From: Micromonospora sp. WMMD1128
Lineage (GTDB): Bacteria; Actinomycetota; Actinomycetes; Mycobacteriales; Micromonosporaceae
Direction: 5' to 3'
Assembly (NCBI RefSeq): GCF_027497235.1
Contig: NZ_CP114902.1
Coordinates: forward strand, 3,175,501-3,239,500
DNA length: 64,000 bases
Of this stretch, positions 47,563 to 55,689 are shown piece by piece. Position numbers and translations under genes: made by a program. The first letter of the stretch is position 1. Each line of letters begins with the position of its first letter. A model generated the notes under the pieces. The model saw only the letters and a program-made list of their open reading frames with translations. It made no database searches and was not told the DNA's origin.

Positions 47563-48939
47563 TCAGCTCTCGGCGGCCAGCAACTGGTTGACCTTGTCCT
47601 CGGCGGTCTTGAGCAGCGCGTCGACGTTCGCGTTCGGGTTCGTCAGCACCCCGGACATCGCGCCGTCGAGCACCGCGTAGATGGCCTGGGCGTTGCGCGG
47701 CTCCCCCTTGATCGGCACCGGGTTCGCCTCGAAGACGGCGAAGTTGGTGGTGTCGACGTTGGCGTTGGCCTTGCGCAGGTCGAGTTCCTGCTTCTGCGCG
47801 TCGCTACCGTTGGTGAACAGCAGCGGCTGGGGCAGGCCCACCGGGTAGTTCTGCGGCTTGGCCCGCGCGTAGTCGAACTGGCCCTTGCCCGGGGTGAGCT
47901 TCTGGTAGGCGATCCACTTCAGACCGGCCTTGACCTGCTCCGGGCTCAGGCCCTTCTTGAAGAAGTAGCCCTCGCCGCCGCCGAGCGTCGCCTTCGCCGG
48001 CCCGTCCTGGCCGGGCAGCGGGCCCATCGCCCAGTCCTGGTACTTGCCCTGGAACTGGCTGACGATCGCCTGGGTGGCGTCCGGCGCGCCGATGAACATG
48101 CCGACCTTGCCCGCGCCGGCGTTCGTGAGCAGGTCGCCCCACTGGAGCAACTGCCGGCTGCCCATGCTGTTGTCGCCGTACCGCATGTCCTTGAGGTTCT
48201 GCAGGACCTGCTTGCCGGCGGCGTTGTTGAAGTCGGCCTTCTTGCCGTCGGCGGTCAGCACCTGGCCGCCCTGCGAGTAGAGCAGCGAGGTGAAGTGCCA
48301 GCCGCCGGTGTTGCCGGCGCTGTACTCGGAGTAGCCGGCGACGCCGCCGCCGAGCGCGGAGATCTTCTTGGCCGCGGCACGCACCTCGGGCCACGTCTTC
48401 GGCGGGTTGTTCACGTCGAGCCCGGCGCGCTGGAACAGCGCCTTGTTGTAGATCAGGCCCATCGAGTAGTTCTTCACCGGTACGCCGTAGAGCTTGCCGG
48501 AGTCGGTGAAGACCTCCTTGAGCGCCGGGTCGACGCTGTCCCAGGTGGGAATCGTGTCCTTGGTGGCGTACTCGGTGATGTCCATGGCCTGGCCGGAGTC
48601 CAGCACCTGCTGAAGGTCGGTCATGTAGCCGTAGAACACGTCGGTGACGGTGCCGCCGGCGAGGCGGGCGGTGAAGTCCGGCGGGTTGTTGCACTGCTCG
48701 CCGACGCTGACGCTCTTCACCACGATCGTCGGGTTCTGCCGCTGGAACTCGGCGACGTCGTCGTTCCAGTTCTGGAGTAGCTCCTTCTGCGCGCCGACCG
48801 GCTGGCAGTCGACCGTGATGGTGACCTTGCCGCCGGCGTCGCCGGAGTCGTCGCTCTTCGTGGAGCAGGCCGCGAGGCTGAGCCCGAGGCCGGCCGCGAG
48901 CGCCGCCGCCGCGACCTTCCGGTACTGCGGTACGGACAT
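47563..48939 (-). CDS. Sugar ABC transporter substrate-binding lipoprotein, MalE-type
   Basis: The 458-residue lipoprotein has a signal peptide with the lipobox LSLAAC and the extracellular solute-binding fold of carbohydrate transporters (KVTITVDCQPVG..., later YGVPVKNYSMGLIYNKALFQRAG and GGEGYFFKKG). It is the first gene of the importer operon. The ATG at 48939 has AAGGG nine bases upstream. The ligand is probably an alpha-glucan oligosaccharide, given the adjacent GH13 and GH87 genes, but it could also be another maltose-type sugar. Confidence 0.92.
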   Translation of the reverse strand: MSVPQYRKVAAAALAAGLGLSLAACSTKSDDSGDAGGKVTITVDCQPVGAQKELLQNWNDDVAEFQRQNPTIVVKSVSVGEQCNNPPDFTARLAGGTVTDVFYGYMTDLQQVLDSGQAMDITEYATKDTIPTWDSVDPALKEVFTDSGKLYGVPVKNYSMGLIYNKALFQRAGLDVNNPPKTWPEVRAAAKKISALGGGVAGYSEYSAGNTGGWHFTSLLYSQGGQVLTADGKKADFNNAAGKQVLQNLKDMRYGDNSMGSRQLLQWGDLLTNAGAGKVGMFIGAPDATQAIVSQFQGKYQDWAMGPLPGQDGPAKATLGGGEGYFFKKGLSPEQVKAGLKWIAYQKLTPGKGQFDYARAKPQNYPVGLPQPLLFTNGSDAQKQELDLRKANANVDTTNFAVFEANPVPIKGEPRNAQAIYAVLDGAMSGVLTNPNANVDALLKTAEDKVNQLLAAES

Positions 48940-49010
48940 GCTGTCCATCCCTTCGGGAACTGATGTATCGGTGACTTCCACTGAGGTGCGGGACCGCTGT
49001 GAGTGAAGTC

Positions 49011-49039
49011 AATGTAGCGACGTCGACTCTTTACAGCAA
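49011..49039 (-). promoter_or_regulatory. Candidate promoter of the alpha-glucoside importer operon, with overlapping operator-like site
   Basis: Minus-strand TTGCTG (49034-49039) and TACATT (49011-49016) are 17 bp apart. The -35 lies inside CTTGCTGTAAAG, similar to MalR-type half sites, and GTCGAC occurs on both sides. A LacI repressor bound here would block the promoter. Confidence 0.5.
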
Positions 49040-49109
49040 GGTGTCGACTGGATGACGAAAGAACACGACTTCGCAACGGCTGGTCTCGACCGAGGCGCTT
49101 CCCGGCACG

Positions 49110-49149
49110 CGAACGGCCGCCGACCGCGGGTGCGGTCGACGGCCGTTCG
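49110..49149 (-). terminator. Hairpin terminator after the LacI gene
   Basis: An 18-bp stem (49110-49127 with 49132-49149, one mismatch) with a GGGT loop lies 57 bp downstream of the LacI stop codon. The strong GC stem fits an actinomycete terminator. Confidence 0.7.
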
Positions 49150-49205
49150 GATGGTGTCGTGCGGGCTGGGCAGGAGCGGAAGGGGATGCCGGGGTGACGA
49201 AGGGG

Positions 49206-50207
49206 TCAGGCTCGGGGTGCGGGGGCGGTGGAGCCGCGTACCACCAGCTCGGGCTCGAAGAGCAGCTCGTCGTGCAGCACGCCGGCCCCCTCGATCTGGG
49301 TGACGAGCAGGTCCACCGCGGCCTGGCCCATCGTCTCGATCGGCTGCCGCACCGTGGTCAGCGGCGGGTCGGTGCAGGTCATGAACGCCGAGTCGTCGAA
49401 GCCCACCACCGACACGTCGGCCGGCACCGCGCGACCGAGCCGGCGTGCCGCCCGGATGCTGCCGAGCGCCAGCACGTCGCTGGCGCAGACGATGCCCGTC
49501 ACGCCGCGTTCGATCAGCTTGGTCGCCGCGACCCGGGCCCCCTCCATGGAGAAGCTGGAACGCTCGACGTAACTGGGGTCCTCGCCCCACCCGTCTATCC
49601 GGACCATGGCGTCCAGCTTGCGCCGGGAGGGCACATGGTCCTCCGGGCCGAGCACCATGCCGATCATCTCGTGCCCGAGCGACCGCAGGTGCCCGTACGC
49701 CTGCTCGACCGCGACCGCGTCGTCGGTGGACACCCGGGGGAAGCTCAGGTCCTCGACGCCGGCGTTCACCAGCACCACGGGCAGGCCCCGGTCGATCAGG
49801 CGCCGGTAGTGCTCGTGCGAGGCGTCGGCGAGCGCGTACGAGCCACCGGCGAAGATGACGCCGCTGACCTGGTGGTCCAGCAGCATCTCCACGTAGCCGG
49901 ACTCGGGCACGCCGCCGATGGTGCGGGCGCAGAGCGCCGGGGTGAAGCCGCGTTGGGCGAGGGAGCCGGTGACCACCTCGGCCAGCGCCGGGAAGATCGG
50001 GTTCTGCAACTCCGGCAGGACCAGGCCGACCAGCCGCGCGCGTTCTCCGCGCAGCTTGGTCGGGCGCTCGTAGCCGAGCACGTCGAGCGCGGTCAGCACG
50101 GCCGTCCTGGTCGCCTCGGACACGCCGCCCCGGCCGTTGAGCACCCGGCTCACGGTCGCCTCGCTGACGCCCGCCTTGCGAGCCACCTCCGTCAGTCGTT
50201 TCGTCAC
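49206..50207 (-). CDS. LacI-family transcriptional regulator of the alpha-glucan locus
   Basis: The 333-residue repressor has the N-terminal LacI helix-turn-helix (RLTEVARKAGVSEATVSRVLNG, then LGYERP) and a periplasmic-binding-protein-like effector domain. It lies between the importer operon and the plus-strand GH87 gene, which suggests that an alpha-glucan oligosaccharide induces the whole locus. The start is GTG at 50207, preceded by AGGA. The promoter of its own gene carries a perfect TTCTTGCAAGAA palindrome (50228-50239), suggesting autoregulation. Confidence 0.9.
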   Translation of the reverse strand: MTKRLTEVARKAGVSEATVSRVLNGRGGVSEATRTAVLTALDVLGYERPTKLRGERARLVGLVLPELQNPIFPALAEVVTGSLAQRGFTPALCARTIGGVPESGYVEMLLDHQVSGVIFAGGSYALADASHEHYRRLIDRGLPVVLVNAGVEDLSFPRVSTDDAVAVEQAYGHLRSLGHEMIGMVLGPEDHVPSRRKLDAMVRIDGWGEDPSYVERSSFSMEGARVAATKLIERGVTGIVCASDVLALGSIRAARRLGRAVPADVSVVGFDDSAFMTCTDPPLTTVRQPIETMGQAAVDLLVTQIEGAGVLHDELLFEPELVVRGSTAPAPRA

Positions 50208-50227
50208 GGCGTCAATCCTACGTCGGA

Positions 50228-50239
50228 TTCTTGCAAGAA
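50228..50239. promoter_or_regulatory. Candidate LacI/MalR-type operator
   Basis: TTCTTGCAAGAA is a perfect 12-bp palindrome, about 20 bp upstream of the LacI start codon. It contains CTTGCAAG, the core found in several MalR/LacI-family operators in actinomycetes. Confidence 0.5.
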
Positions 50240-50288
50240 ATGAACAGCAGTCCTGCCGCGTTTCGCCCCAGACTCGGCGAAAGATCCG

Positions 50289-50331
50289 AGCATCTAGATG
50301 CTTGAAATGCGACAGAACTAAGGAATAACAT
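50289..50331 (+). promoter_or_regulatory. Candidate promoter and operator of the third GH87 gene
   Basis: TTGAAA (50302-50307) and TAACAT (50326-50331) are 18 bp apart on the plus strand. The perfect palindrome AGCATCTAGATGCT (50289-50302) abuts the -35 and is a possible operator, though it differs from the CTTGCAAG site. Confidence 0.45.
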
Positions 50332-50370
50332 GGCCGCCACCGTCCCTCCCCTGAGAAAGTGGGTGCTCCG

Positions 50371-52398
50371 ATGCAGCGGAGCGTTCCCGGCCCGGCGGGC
50401 CGTCCGTCCGTGCCCAAGATTCTCGCCGCCGCGGCCACCGCGATCGCCCTGGTCGTACCGTCCGGGGCCGCCGGCGCGTCGCCCGTCCCGGGCGGCCCAC
50501 CGACCGCGACGACCCGCGCCGCCCTCGACCCGGCGCTTGTCGCCGGACGCGGCGCCACCGTCGACCACGTCGAACAGGAGGCCGAGCACGCCCGGACCAC
50601 CGGCACGGTCATCGGCCCGGACCGGTCCGCGTACACGCTCGCCGGCGAGGCGTCCGGCCGCCGCGCCGTGCGCCTGCTTCCCGGCCAGTACGTCGAGTTC
50701 ACGTTGCCCCGGGCCACCAACGCGCTGACCGTGCGCTACAGCATCCCGGACGCGCCGGGCGGGGGTGGGATCACCGCGCCGCTGCGGGTCGCCGTCGGGC
50801 GGACACCCGCGCGCACCATGACGCTCACCTCGCAGTACGCCTGGCTCTACAACCAGTACCCGTTCACCAACGACCCGGACGCCGACCTGCTGCACCCCGA
50901 CTGGTGGATCACCGAGTGCGCCTGCGTGCCGGCGGCCACCACCCCCACGCCTGTCATCACCAAGCCGTTCCGACCGCACCACTTCTACGACGAGCAGCGG
51001 CTGCTGCTCGGCCGTACCCATCGGGCCGGCGAGGTGGTCCGGCTGACCGCGCCCACCGGCACGGCCGCCGCCTGGACCGTGATCGACCTGCTCGACGCGC
51101 ACCTGGTCGCCCCGCCCCGGGTGCTCCCCCGCGCGGTGAACGTGCTGACCTTCGGCGCCGACCCGACCGGCCGGCGGGAGTCCGCCGGGGCGTTCGACCG
51201 GGCCGTCGCGTACGCCCGCCGGGTGCACCGACCGCTGTACCTGCCGCCGGGCACCTACCAGGTCAACCGGCACGTCGTGGTGGACGACGTGACCATCACC
51301 GGCGCCGGCAGCTGGTACACGGTGGTGAAGGGACGCGAGGTCGCCCTCGACACCCCGGCGCCCGACGGCTCCCGGCACACCGGCGTCGGCTTCTACGGCC
51401 GCGACGCCGCCGACGGTGGCAGTCGGAACGTGCACCTCTCCGGCTTCGCGATCGAGGGTGACGTCCGTGAGCGGATCGACACCGACCAGGTCAACGGCGT
51501 GGGCGGGGCGCTCAACCACAGCACCGTCGACGGGCTCTACCTGCACCACACCAAGGTCGGCATGTGGTTCGACGGGCCGATGACCGGCCTGCGGGTCACG
51601 AACACCGTCATCGCCGACCAGATTGCCGACGGGGTCAACTTCCACACCGGCGTCACGCACTCGTCGGTCACCAACTCGGTGGTCCGCAACAGCGGCGACG
51701 ACGCGCTGGCCATGTGGTCGGAGGGGACGGCGAACGCCGCGAACACGTTCGCGTACAACACCGTGCAGTCGCCGGTGCTGGCAAACGGCATCGCGCTCTA
51801 CGGCGGCGCCGACCTGACCGTCGCGCACAACCTGATCGCCGATCCGGTACGCGAGGGCAGCGCCATCCACGTCGGCTCCCGCTTCGGCGCGGAACCGTTC
51901 ACCGGCCGGGTGCGGATCACCGGAAACACCACGGTACGGGCCGGCACCTACGACCTGAACTGGAACATCGGCCTGGGCGCGATCTGGTTCTACGCGCTGG
52001 ACCGCAGCATCGACGCCGACATCCGGGTCACCGGCGACACCTATCTGGACAGCACCTACAACGCGATCATGCTGGTCAGCGACTGGCCGGTGAAGGACAG
52101 CGTACGGATCGACAACGTGGCGTTCCGCGACATCCGGGTCGACGGCACGGGCACCTCGGTGGTGAGCGCCCGGACCGCCGGCGGGGCGCGCTTCGCCGAC
52201 GTCGACGCGCGCCACGTGGGCGCGGTCGGGGTGAACAACTGCGGCTCGTTCCACTTCACCCCGGCCGGGTCGGAGTTCGCCCTGACCGATCTCGGTGGGA
52301 ACGACGGCGGTTGGCTCGCGCCGTGGCTGCTGCCGAACACCATCACCTGCGACGACCGCCCGGCAGTGGTGCCGCCCCCACCGCCGGCAACCTGGTGA
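50371..52398 (+). CDS. Secreted GH87-type alpha-1,3-glucanase, compact form
   Basis: The 675-residue protein has a signal peptide (to about residue 32), an N-terminal carbohydrate-binding module (GRGATVDHVEQEAE...LAGEASGRRAVRL), then a GH87 beta-helix with D420 (IADGVNFH) and D443/D444 (NSGDDALAMW). It lacks the discoidin and Fn3 domains of the other two paralogues. Its catalytic domain is closest in sequence to that of the 40932-43832 protein, suggesting duplication. It is divergent from the LacI gene and probably controlled by it. The ATG at 50371 or a GTG at 50359 could be the start; neither has a strong ribosome binding site. Confidence 0.88.
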   Translation: MQRSVPGPAGRPSVPKILAAAATAIALVVPSGAAGASPVPGGPPTATTRAALDPALVAGRGATVDHVEQEAEHARTTGTVIGPDRSAYTLAGEASGRRAVRLLPGQYVEFTLPRATNALTVRYSIPDAPGGGGITAPLRVAVGRTPARTMTLTSQYAWLYNQYPFTNDPDADLLHPDWWITECACVPAATTPTPVITKPFRPHHFYDEQRLLLGRTHRAGEVVRLTAPTGTAAAWTVIDLLDAHLVAPPRVLPRAVNVLTFGADPTGRRESAGAFDRAVAYARRVHRPLYLPPGTYQVNRHVVVDDVTITGAGSWYTVVKGREVALDTPAPDGSRHTGVGFYGRDAADGGSRNVHLSGFAIEGDVRERIDTDQVNGVGGALNHSTVDGLYLHHTKVGMWFDGPMTGLRVTNTVIADQIADGVNFHTGVTHSSVTNSVVRNSGDDALAMWSEGTANAANTFAYNTVQSPVLANGIALYGGADLTVAHNLIADPVREGSAIHVGSRFGAEPFTGRVRITGNTTVRAGTYDLNWNIGLGAIWFYALDRSIDADIRVTGDTYLDSTYNAIMLVSDWPVKDSVRIDNVAFRDIRVDGTGTSVVSARTAGGARFADVDARHVGAVGVNNCGSFHFTPAGSEFALTDLGGNDGGWLAPWLLPNTITCDDRPAVVPPPPPATW

Positions 52399-52420
52399 CC
52401 CGAACACGGTCCGGGGCGGC

Positions 52421-52540
52421 GGCCGGGTGACCGGGCGCGGCCCGAGGTGCGGGCGGGTGACCGGGCGCGGCCCGAGGTGCGGGCGGGTGACCGGGCGCGG
52501 CCCGAGGTGCGGGCGGGTGACCGGGCGCGGCCCGAGGTGC
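52421..52540. repeat. 30-bp tandem repeat, four copies
   Basis: Four head-to-tail copies of a 30-bp unit containing GGTGACCGGGCGCGGCCC lie directly after the GH87 stop codon. Copies 2 to 4 are identical and the first differs by one base. There are no unique spacers, so this is a minisatellite rather than a CRISPR array. Confidence 0.9.
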
Positions 52541-52562
52541 GGGCGGCATGATCAACACCATC

Positions 52563-52611
52563 TCGGCGATGTGGCGGTATCAACGGCCGGCTGATGCCGC
52601 CACATCGGCGA
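52563..52611. repeat. Intergenic hairpin with 20-bp arms
   Basis: TCGGCGATGTGGCGGTATCA (52563-52582) pairs at 18 of 20 positions with 52592-52611 around a 9-base loop. It could be the terminator of the GH87 gene or another palindromic repeat. Confidence 0.6.
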
Positions 52612-52718
52612 ACTGGCGGGGTGCCAGGCACCCGCCAGGCAGGTGGTGGAACGATGCGACCGCCACTGGCGCCGTTGCCGGTGGCGGTCGGTCGTGGTGC
52701 GGTCAGAAGTGTTAAGAA

Positions 52719-52770
52719 GGGGCCCCGCCTATACCAAAGGCGTTAAGAGGGGCCCCCTCCTTACCTCTCA
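52719..52770 (-). terminator. GGGGCCCC hairpin at the sigma factor stop codon (copy 3)
   Basis: GGGGCCCC occurs at 52719-52726 and 52749-52756 with GTTAAG before each copy. On the coding strand, TGAGAGGTAAGG (stop codon TGA) precedes it. Confidence 0.75.
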
Positions 52771-53577
52771 GGCCTCGGTGAGCTGGCCGCGCAGCTTGGT
52801 CAGGGCGCGGGCGAGCAGGCGGGACACGTGCATCTGGGAGACACCGACGCGGGCGGCGATCTCGCTCTGCGTCAGGTTGCCGTAGAAGCGGAGCGTGAGG
52901 ATCTTCTGCTCCCGCTCGTCGAGCGTGGCCAGCGCCGGGCCGAGCGAGGCGCGCAGCTCGGCCAGCTCGTACTCGTTGTCCTCGATGCCGAGGGTGTCGC
53001 CCAGCTCGGTGGCGCTCTCGCCGTCACCGATCGGGGTCGAGAGCGAGACCGCATTGTAGGCGCGGGCGCCCTCCAGGCCCTCCAGCACCTCTTCCTCGGT
53101 GATGTCGAGGTGGGTGGCGATGTCGGCGACGGTCGGCGCCCGGTTGAGGGTCTGGGTCAGCGAGCTGTTCGCCTCGGAGATGCGCAGCCGCAACTCCTGG
53201 AGGCGACGCGGCACCCGGATGTTCCAGGTGCGGTCGCGGAAGTGCCGCTTGATCTCGCCGAGGATGGTGGGGATCGCGAAGCCGGCGAAGTCGACCCCAC
53301 GGGAGGCGTCGAACCGGTCCACCGCCTTGATCAGGCCGAGCGCCGCCGTCTGCGCGAGGTCACCGGCCGGCTCGCCGCGACCGCTGTAGCGGGCGGCCAG
53401 GTGGTTGGCCAGCGGCAGCCACGCCTCGATGACCTGGTTACGCAGGGCGGCCCGGCGCGGGTGACCGGCCGGCAGCTCGGCCAGCGCCGCGATCAGTTCG
53501 CTGGCGCGGCTCTCCTCACCGGTCTGCGGCGCGCGGTGCACCTCGGTGACGGACGGTGCCATGGTCATCGTGGTCAT
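52768..53577 (-). CDS. SigB/SigF-type RNA polymerase sigma factor
   Basis: The 269-residue protein has region 2 (LANHLAARYSGRGEPAGDLAQTAALGLIKAVDRFD), region 3 and region 4 (LDEREQKILTLRFYGNLTQSEIAARVGVSQMHVSRL) of the SigB/SigF/SigG group used for stress and development. Such factors are normally held by anti-sigma kinases and released by STAS antagonists; two STAS-domain proteins are encoded at 56511-57739. GGAAGGG precedes the ATG at 53577. TTGATT and TAGTGT, 18 bp apart in the upstream 120 bp, could form its promoter. No anti-sigma kinase is visible in the window. Confidence 0.93.
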   Translation of the reverse strand: MTTMTMAPSVTEVHRAPQTGEESRASELIAALAELPAGHPRRAALRNQVIEAWLPLANHLAARYSGRGEPAGDLAQTAALGLIKAVDRFDASRGVDFAGFAIPTILGEIKRHFRDRTWNIRVPRRLQELRLRISEANSSLTQTLNRAPTVADIATHLDITEEEVLEGLEGARAYNAVSLSTPIGDGESATELGDTLGIEDNEYELAELRASLGPALATLDEREQKILTLRFYGNLTQSEIAARVGVSQMHVSRLLARALTKLRGQLTEA

Positions 53578-53704
53578 GCTGCCCTTCCTGTCCTAGAAGA
53601 ACGGGTGGTCTCCCACACTGGTCGTGCCAGCCACACTAGACCAAAGGTCACCGTCAAATCAACCGAACGGACGATGGATATTTAGTACCATTCCCGACAT
53701 AAGG

Positions 53705-54343
53705 CTAGCGATGCAGGAGTGGGCGGTAGTCGGCGGCGGTGAGCGGCAGGGACGAGACGCTGCCGTCGGCGCGCGGCACCTCCAACGGTTGACCGTCCCG
53801 ACGGAACGCGACGCTGTCCACGTCCGGCCGCTGGGTGAGGCTGCACACGATCTGCCCGAACGCGAGCACCTCGTCGCTGCGGCCGGTCTCCTCGCCGGCC
53901 TGGCGCACCTCGACCGTGGCGACGGCGCCGGTCAGGGTGGCCCCCGCCACCGTCACCGTGCCCGGCAACGCGGTGGCCAGCCCGGTCCGGCGTTCCGCGG
54001 AATTCGGCCCGGCCAGCAGGTGCTGGAGGTGGGCGTCCACCCCCGGCAGTCCGTCCGCCCGGCGGTTGACCACCACCAGCCCGTCGTCACGCACGAAGCA
54101 GAACGGCTCGTCGCTCCGCCCGGCCGGGGCGGTGGTCGTGGTGCCCGACGGCGTCGGGAACCGGCCCGAGGGCTCGCGTACCACCCGGGGCTCGTCGTCG
54201 ACCGGCACGCCGCAGCCGGCGAGCAGCACGACCGCGAGCACCGTCGGGATCATCCGACGGCTCCGGGCAACCGGAGCCCCGCCCCGCCGACCGGTCCACG
54301 AACCACCCACGGCCGTCCGACCCGGACCCCACCACCCGATCAT
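53705..54343 (-). CDS. GerMN-domain lipoprotein coupled to a two-component system
   Basis: The 212-residue protein has a membrane segment with the lipobox VVLLAGCG at about residues 31-45, preceded by an unusually long Arg/Gly-rich N-terminus. A GerMN-like domain follows (LQHLLAGPNSAERRTGLATALP, then VTVAGATLTGAVATVEV). The ATG at 54343 overlaps the kinase stop (ATGA). An internal ATG at 54253 would give a conventional signal peptide and may be the true start. GerMN lipoproteins modulate sensor kinases, as in MtrAB-LpqB, and this layout suggests the same here. Confidence 0.8.
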   Translation of the reverse strand: MIGWWGPGRTAVGGSWTGRRGGAPVARSRRMIPTVLAVVLLAGCGVPVDDEPRVVREPSGRFPTPSGTTTTAPAGRSDEPFCFVRDDGLVVVNRRADGLPGVDAHLQHLLAGPNSAERRTGLATALPGTVTVAGATLTGAVATVEVRQAGEETGRSDEVLAFGQIVCSLTQRPDVDSVAFRRDGQPLEVPRADGSVSSLPLTAADYRPLLHR

Positions 54344-55689
54344 CGGACCGCCCCCGGCAACTCGACCCGGAACCGGGCGCCGCGGGCCCGGTCGAGCACG
54401 GCGGCCGTCCCGCCGTGCGCCGCGGCGTGCTGGGCCACCAGCGCGAGCCCGAGGCCGGTGCCGTCGGTGCCGGCCCGGGCGTGGGCGGCGCGACCCCGGA
54501 CGAACCGGTCGAAGATCACTTCCCGGTCCGCCGGCGGCACACCCGGCCCGTCGTCGTCGACCTCCAGCACGCCCACCCCGTCCTCCGCGTCGAGGCGGAC
54601 GGCGACCGGACCTCCGCCGTAGCGCTCGGCGTTCTCCAACAGGTTCAGCAGCACCTGCGCGAACCGGCGGCGGTCGACCCACCACTGGTCCGGGACGCCG
54701 TCGGCCACCGTGACCAGGCTTTCCGGCAACGACCGCTCCCGGCAGGCGGCCCGCGCCAACTCGGCCACGTCCACGGTCTGCCGGTGCGCGGGCTGCTCGG
54801 TGCGGGCGAGTTGGATCAGGTCGTCGACCAGCCGCTGGAACCGGGCCACCTCGTCGGCGACCAGGCCGGCCGCGGTGGCGGTGCGCTCGTCCTGGTGCTC
54901 CTTGCGGCGGGTCAGCACGCTTGCCGCCGCGGCGAGGGTCTGCAGCGGTGAGCGCAGCTCGTGGCTCACGTCGGCGGCGAAGCGCCGGTCCCGGTCGATC
55001 CGCTGCACCAACTTGTCGACCATCGCGTTGAACGAGGTGGACAGGCGGGTGAGGTCCGGATCGGTGGTCGGGTCGAGCCGGGTGGCGAAGTCGCCGGCCG
55101 CGATCCGCTCGGCGGCGTCGGCGACGGCGGTGAGCGGCCGGAGGCTGTTGCGGGTGGCGTACCAGCCGAGTGCCGCGCCCGCTCCGGCGATCATGATGGC
55201 CACCGCGGTCAGCGCCAGTCCGACCACCTGGAACGTGTCCTCCACCTCCCGCAGCGAGGTCAGCTCGTAGTAGCCCAGCTCGCCCTGGAGCGGCACGCCG
55301 ACGAGCAGCGTCGGCTGGCCGTCCAGGCGGATCCGCTGCACGGCGGGCCGCCCCTCGGCGACCACGCGCTGCAACTCCACCGGCACCGAGCCGGCCCCCA
55401 CGTCGGCGGTGCGGGCGTACCAGCCGGTGCGCAGGTGCAGCAGCGGACGACGGGCGCTGCCGGTGTCGAGCGAACGCAGCACCGCCACCACGTCCGGGGT
55501 GCCGGTGTCCAGGCCGGAACGCACCACCGCCGCGTCGTAGTACGCCGCCCGGACCGCGGCGCGCTCGCGCTCGTCGAGCAGCGAGCGCCGGGTCAGGTCG
55601 TACGAGAAGAGGGCCATCAGCGCGGCCAGCAGCAGGGCGCCGACGGCGAACGCCGCGGTGACTCTGGCACGCAGTCCGGGTCGGCTCAT
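54340..55689 (-). CDS. Sensor histidine kinase
   Basis: The 449-residue membrane kinase has an N-terminal helix, a roughly 130-residue extracytoplasmic sensor region, a second helix (about residues 155-178), HAMP, HisKA with H243 in DVSHELRSPL and an ATPase domain (N-box LLNLLENAERYGGG, G1 VDDDGPGVPP). Its start overlaps the response regulator stop (ATGA), and its stop overlaps the lipoprotein start, so all three are co-translated. The signal is likely envelope stress, judging from the lipoprotein partner. Confidence 0.93.
   Translation of the reverse strand: MSRPGLRARVTAAFAVGALLLAALMALFSYDLTRRSLLDERERAAVRAAYYDAAVVRSGLDTGTPDVVAVLRSLDTGSARRPLLHLRTGWYARTADVGAGSVPVELQRVVAEGRPAVQRIRLDGQPTLLVGVPLQGELGYYELTSLREVEDTFQVVGLALTAVAIMIAGAGAALGWYATRNSLRPLTAVADAAERIAAGDFATRLDPTTDPDLTRLSTSFNAMVDKLVQRIDRDRRFAADVSHELRSPLQTLAAAASVLTRRKEHQDERTATAAGLVADEVARFQRLVDDLIQLARTEQPAHRQTVDVAELARAACRERSLPESLVTVADGVPDQWWVDRRRFAQVLLNLLENAERYGGGPVAVRLDAEDGVGVLEVDDDGPGVPPADREVIFDRFVRGRAAHARAGTDGTGLGLALVAQHAAAHGGTAAVLDRARGARFRVELPGAVR

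Larger units (their letters stand above)
52399..52767. other. Repeat-rich intergenic interval between GH87 and sigma factor genes
   Basis: This interval has no gene. It contains a 4 x 30-bp tandem repeat (52421-52540), a hairpin (52563-52611) and the GGGGCCCC terminator of the sigma factor gene (52719-52770). Confidence 0.7.

Noticed and set aside
52421-52540. CRISPR-like array
   Set aside because: The repeats are contiguous with no unique spacers and no cas genes are present.
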